Source of the DNA: Bradyrhizobium arachidis | GTDB taxonomy: Bacteria; Pseudomonadota; Alphaproteobacteria; Rhizobiales; Xanthobacteraceae | Assembly: GCF_015291705.1 (NCBI RefSeq) | Contig: NZ_CP030050.1 | Span: 6,510,001-6,574,000, forward strand | Reading direction: 5' to 3' | Length of the DNA: 64,000 bases | Part shown: positions 33,852 through 42,568 of the stretch, piece after piece | Numbering within the stretch: position 1 is the stretch's first letter | Layout of the letters: each line of letters opens with the position of its first letter | Position numbers and translations under genes: made by a program | The notes under the pieces: generated by a model | Databases searched by the model: none | The model's input: only the letters and a program-made list of their open reading frames with translations | Told to the model about the DNA's origin: nothing

Positions 33852-35063
33852 TCAACCGCACAATTTGTGCTTCTGCAAGATGCGACGCACGTCGGCCATC
33901 TTGGCCCCGCACGGCTCGGCCGCCATGGCTTTCGCCTCGCTGGTCCGTCCCTGCACCAACAGCAACACCGCCATCAAGCCCTGCGCCCCGGAGCGCACCG
34001 GTCCGCCCGCCACATCCGAGGTCGCGAGCGACATGGCGGCCCGCACTTCCGCCTCGGCGGCACCGAGATTCTCCTGCTCCAGGAAGTAGACCGCACGGAA
34101 AAAATGAGCCCGCGGGTCTTTCGGGTAGCGCGTGACCAGATCGAAGGACCGGTCAGCCACCTTGGTACCCTTGTCGGGGTATTCCGAAATCCGGACATAC
34201 TGCCTGGCGTCGGCCATGTAGGACGCATAATGGGCAGCGGCGAAGCCGGCGCAGATCAGAGATCCGACGCATCCGGCGAGCAACGTCATGCTCGCGCTCC
34301 GTGGCAGGCTGTCATAGGAACGGAAGAGAAGCCACGGCATGATGGCCAGCACACCGCCGGCCAGCGCACCACCTGCATGGGCAAAATAGTCGACATTGCC
34401 GGAGGCGCCAAAGGCAAGCGGCAGCAGCGCAGGAACGCCGAAGAAGAGCGACGTCTTCAGTCGCGATATCGTCTGATCGGCGTCCGCTTCCGGATCGAAG
34501 CTCGAGACGAACAGCGCGGCGATGAGCCCGGTAATGGCGCCGGACGCACCGACGCCTGGCTGGCCGGGCGCATTGCCGAGGAGCGACCCCGCCTCGCCGA
34601 CCAGCGCACTGGCAACAAAGATCAGCGCAAACCAGCCACGGCCGATCAGAGGCTCCAGCCTGACGCCGACGATGAACAGCGCAATGCAGTTGCCGATGAG
34701 GTGCCAATCGCTGCCATGCAGAAGCGGCGCGAGGCCGATCCGCCACCACTCTCCCCTTCCGACAACCAGATCGTAGCTGGTCGCGCCGTAAGCGATCAGC
34801 GAGCGGACATCGAGTGAGCCGTCGCGCGCAACGTCGATGGCCAGACTGCGTTGCAGGGCGAAGATCAGCAGCAGACCGAAGATCAGGCCAATGGTGAGGA
34901 AGGGGATATCGGCCAGCAGCTTGTTGTCGGCAAAGAACGTCCCCTCGCTGGGCAATGGCCGAGGCGCGATCGGCGCGGCCACGGGTTGAAGCGATGCGCG
35001 TTGAAACGATCCACTTGGTGGTGGCGCCACGACGCCGCGTCGGCCAAAAGTGTTGGTCGCCAT
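33852..35063 (-). CDS. Rhomboid-family intramembrane serine protease with soluble C-terminal domain
   Basis: 403 residues. After a Pro-rich cytoplasmic N-terminus (about 1-45) come the rhomboid helices, with HxxxN in DWHLIGNCIAL (His121, Asn125), catalytic Ser174 in GVGASGAITG and His229 in YFAHAGGALAG. From about residue 285 a soluble, helical repeat-like region (RYPKDPRAHFFRAVYFLEQ, ENLGAAEAEVRAAMSLA) resembles TPR helices and ends in CGAKMADVRRILQKHKL. Cleavage targets are unknown; the TPR-like tail could recruit substrates. Confidence 0.92.
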   Translation of the reverse strand: MATNTFGRRGVVAPPPSGSFQRASLQPVAAPIAPRPLPSEGTFFADNKLLADIPFLTIGLIFGLLLIFALQRSLAIDVARDGSLDVRSLIAYGATSYDLVVGRGEWWRIGLAPLLHGSDWHLIGNCIALFIVGVRLEPLIGRGWFALIFVASALVGEAGSLLGNAPGQPGVGASGAITGLIAALFVSSFDPEADADQTISRLKTSLFFGVPALLPLAFGASGNVDYFAHAGGALAGGVLAIMPWLLFRSYDSLPRSASMTLLAGCVGSLICAGFAAAHYASYMADARQYVRISEYPDKGTKVADRSFDLVTRYPKDPRAHFFRAVYFLEQENLGAAEAEVRAAMSLATSDVAGGPVRSGAQGLMAVLLLVQGRTSEAKAMAAEPCGAKMADVRRILQKHKLCG

Positions 35064-35211
35064 GAAAGCATGTCCTGCATGTTCACAGCCCTGAGTTGAC
35101 GCGAGGAATATTCTCGACTGGTTACCACCAGCGCTGCAGGTGGCTGGAACCTTTCAACTAGTAACGGTCCGGTTTCTCGGATCGCGTGGATTTTAGGGAT
35201 TATCGCGCGCT

Positions 35212-35309
35212 GTCATTCCGGGGCGCGACGAAGTCGCGAGCCCGGAATCCATCAGGCGGCAGCACACGCGGTGAAATGGATTCTCGCGCTGCGCGCGCCC
35301 CGGAATGAC
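35212..35309. repeat. Palindromic repeat, 'CATTCCGG' family, copy 6
   Basis: GTCATTCCGGGGCGCGACG to GCGCGCCCCGGAATGAC; the right arm is slightly shortened (ATTCTCGCGCTGCG). Confidence 0.88.
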
Positions 35310-35325
35310 GGCTGAGAGAGCGTGC

Positions 35326-35865
35326 CTACGCCTTCAGCTCCACCGTCTTGAACTCTGCCGGCAAGATCACCTCCAGCAGCTCCACATCGTCCGAATAATC
35401 CAGGATCATGTGCTTGATCTTCGGCGGCTGGGTCCAGGCGCTGCCTTCCTTCATCAGGCTCTCGCCCTGGCCGTCCATGTAGGTCTTCACCCAGCCCTTG
35501 AGCACGTAGACCATCTGGAATTCGACGTCGTGGAAGTGCAGCTTTGAGACCTCATCCGGATTGCAGGGACCCTGCAGGCGGATCACATGGGCCTGCGCGA
35601 GGCCGTGGGTCGCATCTGAAATGCCGAGGTCACGGTATTTGGCGTAGGTGCGCAGGCCGTCGGCTTTGAAATCCTCCTCGCGGTGATGGCTGATGGCGAT
35701 GCGCTGCTTGGGGCGGGCAGGCTTTTTCGGAGCCGCCGTGCGGGCCTTCGCCTTCACTGCCTTGCGCGCCGTGGATCGCGCTGCGGCCTTGGTGCCGCTC
35801 CGCTTCTTGATCGCGGTCTGCGCAGCGCTGCGCGATTTTGCTTTCTTGCTTGATTTCTTGGCCAT
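35326..35865 (-). CDS. Cupin-domain protein with basic Ala/Lys-rich N-terminus
   Basis: 179 residues from Met at 35865, preceded by GGAGGCGG. About the first 57 residues are very basic (SKKAKSRSAAQTAIKKRSG and AVKAKARTAAPKK), like histone-H1-type nucleoid-associated tails. The C-terminal part is a cupin: KLHFHDVEFQMVYVLKGW with His ligands, EGSAWTQPPKIKHMILDYSDD. The tail suggests DNA or membrane association; the cupin's ligand is unknown. The combination is less usual than a stand-alone cupin. Confidence 0.85.
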   Translation of the reverse strand: MAKKSSKKAKSRSAAQTAIKKRSGTKAAARSTARKAVKAKARTAAPKKPARPKQRIAISHHREEDFKADGLRTYAKYRDLGISDATHGLAQAHVIRLQGPCNPDEVSKLHFHDVEFQMVYVLKGWVKTYMDGQGESLMKEGSAWTQPPKIKHMILDYSDDVELLEVILPAEFKTVELKA

Positions 35866-35916
35866 GGGCCGCCTCCCGTTGTTGTTATGGGCGGAGGCTA
35901 GCACAGAACGAAGGTC

Positions 35917-36001
35917 CGTAGGATGGGTAGAGCTCTTGCGAAACCCATGATCTCTCGGCCTGCCAAGGCGATGGGTTTCGCTTCGCTCTACCCATCCTAC
36001 G
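35917..36001. repeat. Palindromic repeat, 'GTAGGATGGGTAGAGC' family
   Basis: CGTAGGATGGGTAGAGCTC to GCTCTACCCATCCTACG with CGAAACCCAT / ATGGGTTTCG inside. It abuts the next repeat family with only 18 bp between them. Confidence 0.85.
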
Positions 36002-36019
36002 CAGCTCCAACGCGAATAT

Positions 36020-36150
36020 CGTAGGGTGGGCAAAGCGACTTGTCCGCCATAGCTCGAAGAGCGACGGCGGAAGCGTGCCCACGTTCCGCGCGCGTTCGGA
36101 GAGAGATGGTGGGCACGGCGCGCGAAGAGCGCGCCTTTGCCCACCCTACG
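36020..36150. repeat. Palindromic repeat, 'GTAGGGTGGGCAAAGC' family, copy 2
   Basis: CGTAGGGTGGGCAAAGCG to CGCCTTTGCCCACCCTACG with internal GCGTGCCCACG / GTGGGCACGGCGC. It is longer than the copy at 4941-5032 because of an extra arm with a GCTCGAAGAGCG hairpin. Confidence 0.85.
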
Positions 36151-36165
36151 CGACCGGTGTTCGCC

Positions 36166-36453
36166 TCAATGCAGCCGGAACACGCCGTCCACGGCGCGCA
36201 GCTCGGCGGGCTTGATCAGCTTGGAATGGGCGACCGTGACCGAATGCAGCGGGCCATCGAGCTTCTCCTGCCAGAAGGCCAGGAAGTCGGTCAGCGCCGG
36301 AAATTTCGGAAACATGTCGTAGTTCTGCCAGACATAGGTCTGCAGCAGCGACGGGTGATCCGGCATCCGGTAGAGAATTTGTGCCGTCGTCAGCCCGTAA
36401 CCCAGCATCTGTTTCCGGAAATCCTCGGAAACGCCCCCAACGCGCAGTCCCAT
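36166..36453 (-). CDS. Usg-family protein
   Basis: 95 residues from Met at 36453 with a perfect AAAGGAGG six bases upstream. ILYRMPDHPSLLQTYVWQNY, PALTDFLAFWQEKLDGPLHS and VAHSKLIKPAE match Usg, a small alphaproteobacterial protein first noticed near trp genes of Rhizobium-like bacteria. The function is unknown. Here it is not next to trp genes; it is between repeats and the groESL operon, from which it diverges. Confidence 0.88.
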   Translation of the reverse strand: MGLRVGGVSEDFRKQMLGYGLTTAQILYRMPDHPSLLQTYVWQNYDMFPKFPALTDFLAFWQEKLDGPLHSVTVAHSKLIKPAELRAVDGVFRLH

Positions 36454-36727
36454 GCCAAACCTCCTTTGCAGGAGCGCATTCGGGGAGTGGCTTGATCGGT
36501 GCCCCGGGAGCCACCCGGAAACGATGCGCTCACATGAGAGAAATGTGACGCAAACTGACAATCCATCTCAAGCCCAAAAGTTTAACAAGCTGTTGAAATT
36601 CAAAGCGTTAGCAGCAGATGCGCCCCCGTGCTAATACGGCCTCCACGAGGCCCTCGCGTTCGTTAACGATGGTAAAGAGATTCTGGCACTTGGGCCTTCT
36701 GAGTGCCGATTTTTCTGCTAGAAGCCC

Positions 36728-36756
36728 TTGCCCCCGCAAAATTCCTGTCCTATTTC
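36728..36756 (+). promoter_or_regulatory. Putative sigma-70-type promoter of groESL
   Basis: TTGCCC (36728-36733) and TATTTC (36751-36756) are separated by 17 bases. The start point would lie a few bases before the CIRCE element, which is the usual arrangement for HrcA control. Confidence 0.45.
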
Positions 36757-36769
36757 AGCCTCGCCCGTG

Positions 36770-36796
36770 CTAGCACTCGCGGGCAACGATTGCTAA
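36770..36796 (+). promoter_or_regulatory. CIRCE operator (HrcA site) of groESL, slightly degenerate
   Basis: CTAGCACTC, a 9-base spacer, then GATTGCTAA, compared with the consensus TTAGCACTC-N9-GAGTGCTAA: one mismatch in each arm. Repression by HrcA is inferred. It lies 44 bp before the groES start. Confidence 0.8.
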
Positions 36797-36840
36797 CAAT
36801 CTCAAAATCCTCAACTCGTGCAAATGTTTAGGAGGACTGC

Positions 36841-37155
36841 ATGAAATTCCGTCCGCTTCACGACCGCGTCGTGGTCAAGCGCATCGACGCAGAAGAGAAG
36901 ACCGCAGGCGGCATCATCATTCCCGACACTGCCAAGGAAAAACCCTCCCAGGGCGAAGTCGTCGCCGTTGGCCCGGGTGGCCGCGACGAAGCCGGCAAGC
37001 TGATCCCGATCGACCTGAAGGTCGGCGACCGCGTGCTGTTCGGCAAGTGGTCCGGCACCGAAGTCAAGATCGACGGCGAAGACCTGCTGATCATGAAGGA
37101 AAGCGACATCATGGGCGTCCTCGACGTCCCCGCTTCCAAGAAGAAGGCGGCCTAA
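36841..37155 (+). CDS. groES: Co-chaperonin GroES
   Basis: 104 residues, typical of alphaproteobacterial GroES (about 95-105). [22 protein letters not shown] is the N-terminal signature, the mobile loop is [13 protein letters not shown], and [20 protein letters not shown] is near the C-terminus. It caps GroEL rings for protein folding in the cytoplasm. A strong AGGAGG precedes the start. CIRCE upstream suggests heat-inducible control, as in one class of Bradyrhizobium groESL operons; such genomes have several groESL copies, so which paralogue this is remains open. Confidence 0.97.
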   Translation: MKFRPLHDRVVVKRIDAEEKTAGGIIIPDTAKEKPSQGEVVAVGPGGRDEAGKLIPIDLKVGDRVLFGKWSGTEVKIDGEDLLIMKESDIMGVLDVPASKKKAA

Positions 37156-38841
<1,686 letters not shown>

Positions 38842-38876
38842 GGTCCGGTCATCTCAAGCAAAGTCGAGAAATGCGA

Positions 38877-38908
38877 AACCCCGGCAGCAATGCCGGGGTT
38901 TTTGTTTT
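38877..38908 (+). terminator. Rho-independent terminator of groESL
   Basis: Stem AACCCCGGCA / TGCCGGGGTT with GCAA loop, then TTTGTTTT. It lies 35 bases past the groEL stop. Confidence 0.92.
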
Positions 38909-38915
38909 GGGGCAC

Positions 38916-39313
38916 ATCATTCCGGGGCGCGCCCTCCTGGGCGCGAGCCCGGAATCCATAACCACGAATGCTAGTTGGTTATCCCGGGATAGAGATCATC
39001 CCAATTTGGGTTCTGCTCCTCGATCAGGCGCGTCTTCCAGTCGCGACGCCACTTCTTGAGTTCTTTCTCGCGGGCGATGGCGGTAACTGCATCGTCGTAG
39101 ATCTCGAACAAGACGAGCTTATCGACGCCGTACTTCGTGGTGAAGCCGGGGACGGCCTTCGTCTTATGCTCGTACACACGGCGCACGAGATCGCTGGTCA
39201 CGCCGATGTAGAGTGTGCCGTGCTTCTTACTTGCGAGGACATAGTAGGCCATTCCATCCGCCTGTGGTTATGGATTCCGGGCTCGCGCCCAAGAGGGCGC
39301 GCCTCGGAATGAC
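38916..39313. mobile_element. 398-bp unit: GIY-YIG gene between 50-bp inverted repeats
   Basis: Left end 38916-38965 and right end 39264-39313 are inverted repeats identical at 47 of 50 positions (ATCATTCCGGGGCGC... to ...ATAACCAC). They are the arms of the CATTCCGG palindrome family seen six times elsewhere here with only a short spacer. The space between them is filled by one GIY-YIG gene. This has the shape of a parent unit and its gene-less derivatives, as with transposons and MITEs, or RAYT and REPs; movement is inferred, not shown. Confidence 0.75.
38971..39252 (-). CDS. GIY-YIG nuclease family protein (UPF0213-like)
   Basis: 93 residues, the length of short single-domain GIY-YIG proteins. 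AYYVLASKKHGTLYIGVTSD holds a YYV in place of GIY and the YIG motif, followed by LVRRVYEHK (catalytic Arg and His region), and the family Glu and Asn appear in YDDAVTAIAREKELKKWRRD and EEQNPNWDDL. These proteins are predicted metal-dependent endonucleases of unknown role. The gene lies exactly between two inverted-repeat arms, 5 bp from the left and 11 bp from the right arm. Confidence 0.92.
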   Translation of the reverse strand: MAYYVLASKKHGTLYIGVTSDLVRRVYEHKTKAVPGFTTKYGVDKLVLFEIYDDAVTAIAREKELKKWRRDWKTRLIEEQNPNWDDLYPGITN

Positions 39314-39329
39314 GGGTGGAGAGGCCTTC

Positions 39330-40073
39330 TCACCACACCTTGCCGAGCCGCTCCATGTGCGGCTCGCCGTCTTCGTCGAGCGACCAGAAGATCCGCGTCA
39401 CCTTGCCGACGAGATTGTCCAAGGGGATGAAGCCCATCGCTGCCATGCGGCTGTCGGTGGAGTTGTCGCGGTTATCACCAAGCACGAAGAAATGGCCCGG
39501 CGGCACCGTGAAGACGTTGGTGTTGTCGAGATAGCCGTTGTCGATGCAGTCATAGGTGGCGTAGGACGCGCCGTTCGGCAGTGTCTCGCGCCAGCGCCTG
39601 ACTTTCGCGGCATCGTCGGTCCCGCAGGCGGAGCCTGCGACAGTCTCCTTCAGAGCAACGCGCGTCACCGCACGGTCATTGAGAAAGAGCTGCCCTCCCC
39701 GCATCTGGATGCGGTCGCCGGGCAGCCCGATCACGCGCTTGACGTAGTCGACCGCAGTGTCCTTCGGCGCACGGAACACAACGACATCGCCGTATTCGGG
39801 ATCAGCGGCGCGGAAACGGCCTGAGATCCATGACGGCGCAAATGGGAAGGAATAGCGGCCATAGCCATAGGCATATTTGGCGGCGAAGACGTAGTCGCCG
39901 ACCACCAGTGTCGGCATCATCGAGCCCGAGGGGATGTTGAACGGCTGATAGAGGAAGAAGCGAAACAGGAACGGCGGCGACCACAGCACCGGGATCAGCA
40001 GGATCAGCACGACGATCGCCTTCCATTCCCCGGATTTGGCCGAGGGGCGGATGGTTTGCTCGAGAGTGGTCAT
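39330..40073 (-). CDS. lepB: Signal peptidase I
   Basis: 247 residues. An N-terminal membrane helix (VVLILLIPVLW) precedes box B NIPSGSMMPTL with nucleophile Ser51, box D YVKRVIGLPGD with general base Lys112, and GDNRDNSTDSR. It removes signal peptides of exported preproteins on the periplasmic face of the inner membrane. Compared with many relatives it has an insertion with two Cys (GSACGTDD and TYDCIDNG), possibly a disulfide as in some Gram-negative Lep enzymes. It is monocistronic here, away from lepA or rnc; another copy may exist. Confidence 0.94.
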   Translation of the reverse strand: MTTLEQTIRPSAKSGEWKAIVVLILLIPVLWSPPFLFRFFLYQPFNIPSGSMMPTLVVGDYVFAAKYAYGYGRYSFPFAPSWISGRFRAADPEYGDVVVFRAPKDTAVDYVKRVIGLPGDRIQMRGGQLFLNDRAVTRVALKETVAGSACGTDDAAKVRRWRETLPNGASYATYDCIDNGYLDNTNVFTVPPGHFFVLGDNRDNSTDSRMAAMGFIPLDNLVGKVTRIFWSLDEDGEPHMERLGKVW

Positions 40074-40203
40074 GCGCCCTTCCTGGTCGAGACTGCTGAC
40101 GTTGCGAGCTTACGCAACCTTCGCGCGCACGCAATCCCCGCTCGGTATCTTGGTCGCAGCGGCGCGCTCGCGCGTTCATCGCCGGCGATGACGACGAAGA
40201 TGT

Positions 40204-40229
40204 GAAGGGCCGCCCGTAGGCGGCCCTTC
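40204..40229. terminator. Bidirectional-type terminator hairpin
   Basis: Perfect 11-bp stem GAAGGGCCGCC / GGCGGCCCTTC with CGTA loop, followed on the plus strand by TCGTTTG. It lies between the LysR gene and lepB, both on the minus strand; the minus side lacks a T-run, so use there is doubtful. Confidence 0.55.
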
Positions 40230-40364
40230 TCGTTTGTCATGCGCTCTCGGGCGCCTTCAGGCGTACGAGCCGGGTCAGGAGGGCGAGAAGGTCGGCCGCA
40301 TCGACCTCCATGCCGCTGGCGACGAGGGCCTCGATGCCGCCTTCGCGGACAGCGCGGCGCGACG

Positions 40365-41198
40365 TCACTTGCGTGACGTATCCTGGAAGCACGCCCTCAC
40401 CCAATCGATGGTGACGCGTGTCGCGGCGTCGCGCTTGAGATGATTTTGCACGAGCAGCCAGACGTCGCGCCGCTTCGGCAGCAGCGTGGCGCGCAGCCGG
40501 CGATCGCCAAGCAAGTCCGCGCAGACATATTCCGGTAGCACGCCGGCGGCCTGATGCGCGCGGATCAGGTTGCGGATGACGCGGACGTTGTCGGTGACGC
40601 AGCGCGTGCGGGCTGTCCTGGTGCGCAGGAATTGCATCTCGGGAATGGTGCCGAGTTCGTCCGGATAGACGCACAGCATCGGCTCGCCCTCGATCGTGAC
40701 AGGCTCGAAATAATAGAGCTTGATGTCGCCGAGCTTCGAGATCGCGAAGTCGCCCTTGTCGGGCTTGCGCAGGCGGATGGCGAGATCGGCCTCCCAGCGC
40801 GAGAACCTGACGTTCTCGCTCGAGGTGAGGAATTGCAGCGTCAGGCCGGGATTGGCGCGCAGGAAATCGCTCGCGCGCGGCGACAGCACCTCCTCGCCGA
40901 CCGTGTTGGTCGAAGCGATGCGCAGGCGTCCCACCGGACCTTCAAGGCTCTCGCTGAGGCGGCCGATCTCGGCGGCATGTCCGGCCATCGCCTCGACATG
41001 CGCCAGCACCGCCTCGCAACTGCGCGTCGGCCTGCGGACGCCGTCGGCGGCTTCGAACAGACGCAAACCGAGTGCACGCTCGATGCGCGACAGCCTGCGC
41101 CCGACCGTGGTCTCGTCGATGCGCAGCCGCGCGCTGGCGCCGGCATAAGTGCCCTCGTCCCTGACGGCGGCGATGATGCGAAGATCGTCCCAGTTCAT
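40365..41198 (-). CDS. LysR-family transcription regulator
   Basis: 277 residues. The N-terminal winged helix MNWDDLRIIAAVRDEGTYAG ... RIDETTVGRRLSRIERALG is of LysR type; FEAADGVRRPT follows, and a periplasmic-binding-like effector domain (GRLRIASTNTVGEE) makes up the rest. It diverges from an isochorismatase-family hydrolase and a GST gene with 128 bp between, so it probably regulates them. The effector is unknown. The last 45 residues look shorter than in many LysR proteins (about 295-300). Confidence 0.9.
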   Translation of the reverse strand: MNWDDLRIIAAVRDEGTYAGASARLRIDETTVGRRLSRIERALGLRLFEAADGVRRPTRSCEAVLAHVEAMAGHAAEIGRLSESLEGPVGRLRIASTNTVGEEVLSPRASDFLRANPGLTLQFLTSSENVRFSRWEADLAIRLRKPDKGDFAISKLGDIKLYYFEPVTIEGEPMLCVYPDELGTIPEMQFLRTRTARTRCVTDNVRVIRNLIRAHQAAGVLPEYVCADLLGDRRLRATLLPKRRDVWLLVQNHLKRDAATRVTIDWVRACFQDTSRK

Positions 41199-41326
41199 GG
41201 CCTGAGGCTATATCGCGCCGCGCTCACCTGCAATATCGCAGCCACCCGCTGCAATATCCCTGCATATCGGCAGGCACGCCCGGGGCTATGGTCGGCCAGC
41301 ATTTCGCTCCGGAGATTTCAGAGATC

Positions 41327-41920
41327 ATGACGACCGCAAAGACCCTGCTGCAGCTCGCCGGCGCCGACCTCAACCCGCCGCGTCTTGGCGACGCCGCACT
41401 GGTGCTGATCGACATCCAGAACGAATATCTCGCGGGCCCCCTCGCTTTGCCCGACGCCAAGCCCGCGATCGCGCGCGCAGCCGCCCTGCTGGCGCGCGCA
41501 CGCGAGGCCGGCTCCGCCATCATCCACATCGCCCATCGCGGCAAGGCGGGCAGCCTGTTCGACCGCAGCGCCGACCGCGGCGCCATCGTCGCCGAGCTGA
41601 GCCCCCGTGCCGGCGAGCTGGTGATCGAGAAGCAGCTGCCGAACGCGTTTGCCGGCACCGATCTGCAGGCGCGACTTGCCGCGACCGACAGGAAGAACAT
41701 CGTGCTGGCCGGCTTCATGACGCATATGTGCGTGTCCTCCACCGCCCGTGCCGCGCTCGACCTCGGCTTTCGCACCACGATCGATGCCGACGCCTGTGCC
41801 ACGCGGGACCTGCCCGACGGACACGGCGGCACGCTCAACGCCCGGACCATCCATGAGGTCGCGCTCGCCGAGCTATCCGACCGCTTCGCGATCATCGCGC
41901 GCGGCGATGCGCTGAGATAA
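41327..41920 (+). CDS. Isochorismatase-family cysteine hydrolase
   Basis: 197 residues from ATG 41327; an earlier ATG 39 bases upstream lacks a clear ribosome site. The catalytic triad of cysteine hydrolases is visible: Asp in LIDIQNEY, Lys in VIEKQLPNAF and Cys in GFMTHMCVSSTARAAL. These enzymes hydrolyse amides such as nicotinamide, N-carbamoyl compounds or isochorismate ethers. The gene diverges from LysR and is 12 bp before a GST gene. Confidence 0.9.
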   Translation: MTTAKTLLQLAGADLNPPRLGDAALVLIDIQNEYLAGPLALPDAKPAIARAAALLARAREAGSAIIHIAHRGKAGSLFDRSADRGAIVAELSPRAGELVIEKQLPNAFAGTDLQARLAATDRKNIVLAGFMTHMCVSSTARAALDLGFRTTIDADACATRDLPDGHGGTLNARTIHEVALAELSDRFAIIARGDALR

Positions 41921-41932
41921 CGGAGCAACGCG

Positions 41933-42562
41933 ATGCTGCAACTCTATTTCGCGCCGATGGCCTGCTCGCTTGCGAGCCGCATCGCGCTGATGGAAGCGGG
42001 CCTCGAGGCGCGCTACCATCTGGTGCAGCTCCGCACCAAGAAGATCGTCGACGACGACGGCGATTTCCACGGGATTTCGCCGAAGGCCGCGGTGCCGGTG
42101 CTGGTGCTGGAGAACGGCGAGCGGCTGACCGAGAGCGCTGCGGTGCTGCAATACATTGCCGATCTGAAACCGGAGGCGGGTCTTGCACCCCGCCCCAGTG
42201 AGCCCGACCGCTACCGCCTCCAGGAATGGCTGAGCTTCACCGGCGCCGAGATCCACAAGGCGTTCCTGTTTCCGACCTTCTGGTACCAGGACGACGGCTC
42301 GCTGGCGAAGCCGCGAGCAAGGATCGTGCAGACGTTGCAGGTGCCATCAGCGCATTTGGCGGACCGCGAATTCCTCGTCGGCAACCGCTTCACCATCGCC
42401 GACGCGCATCTCGCCTGGGCCTTGCTGCTGCTCCGCCCTGCCGGAATCGACATCGCGCAATGGCCGCCGCTCTCGGCCTATCTCGCGCGCATGCAGGCGC
42501 GCCCCGCGGTGAAAGAGGCGATCGCCATCGAGATGGCGCTGCGCAAGACGATGACGGCTTAA
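41933..42562 (+). CDS. Glutathione S-transferase family protein
   Basis: 209 residues with the beta-class-like N-terminal motif LYFAPMACSLASRIALMEAG (Cys at position 10), cis-Pro region PKAAVPVLVLENGE and ESAAVLQYIADLKPE; the C-terminal helical domain has NRFTIADAHLAWALLLL. A ribosome site GGAG precedes the start. It is likely co-expressed with the hydrolase before it and controlled by the LysR protein. Substrate unknown. Confidence 0.92.
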   Translation: MLQLYFAPMACSLASRIALMEAGLEARYHLVQLRTKKIVDDDGDFHGISPKAAVPVLVLENGERLTESAAVLQYIADLKPEAGLAPRPSEPDRYRLQEWLSFTGAEIHKAFLFPTFWYQDDGSLAKPRARIVQTLQVPSAHLADREFLVGNRFTIADAHLAWALLLLRPAGIDIAQWPPLSAYLARMQARPAVKEAIAIEMALRKTMTA

Positions 42563-42568
42563 ACGTCC

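Noticed and set aside
40237..40674. 145-codon minus-strand frame overlapping the end of the LysR gene
   Set aside because: It lies in another phase of the LysR coding region and has no ribosome site; only its last 40 codons are outside LysR.
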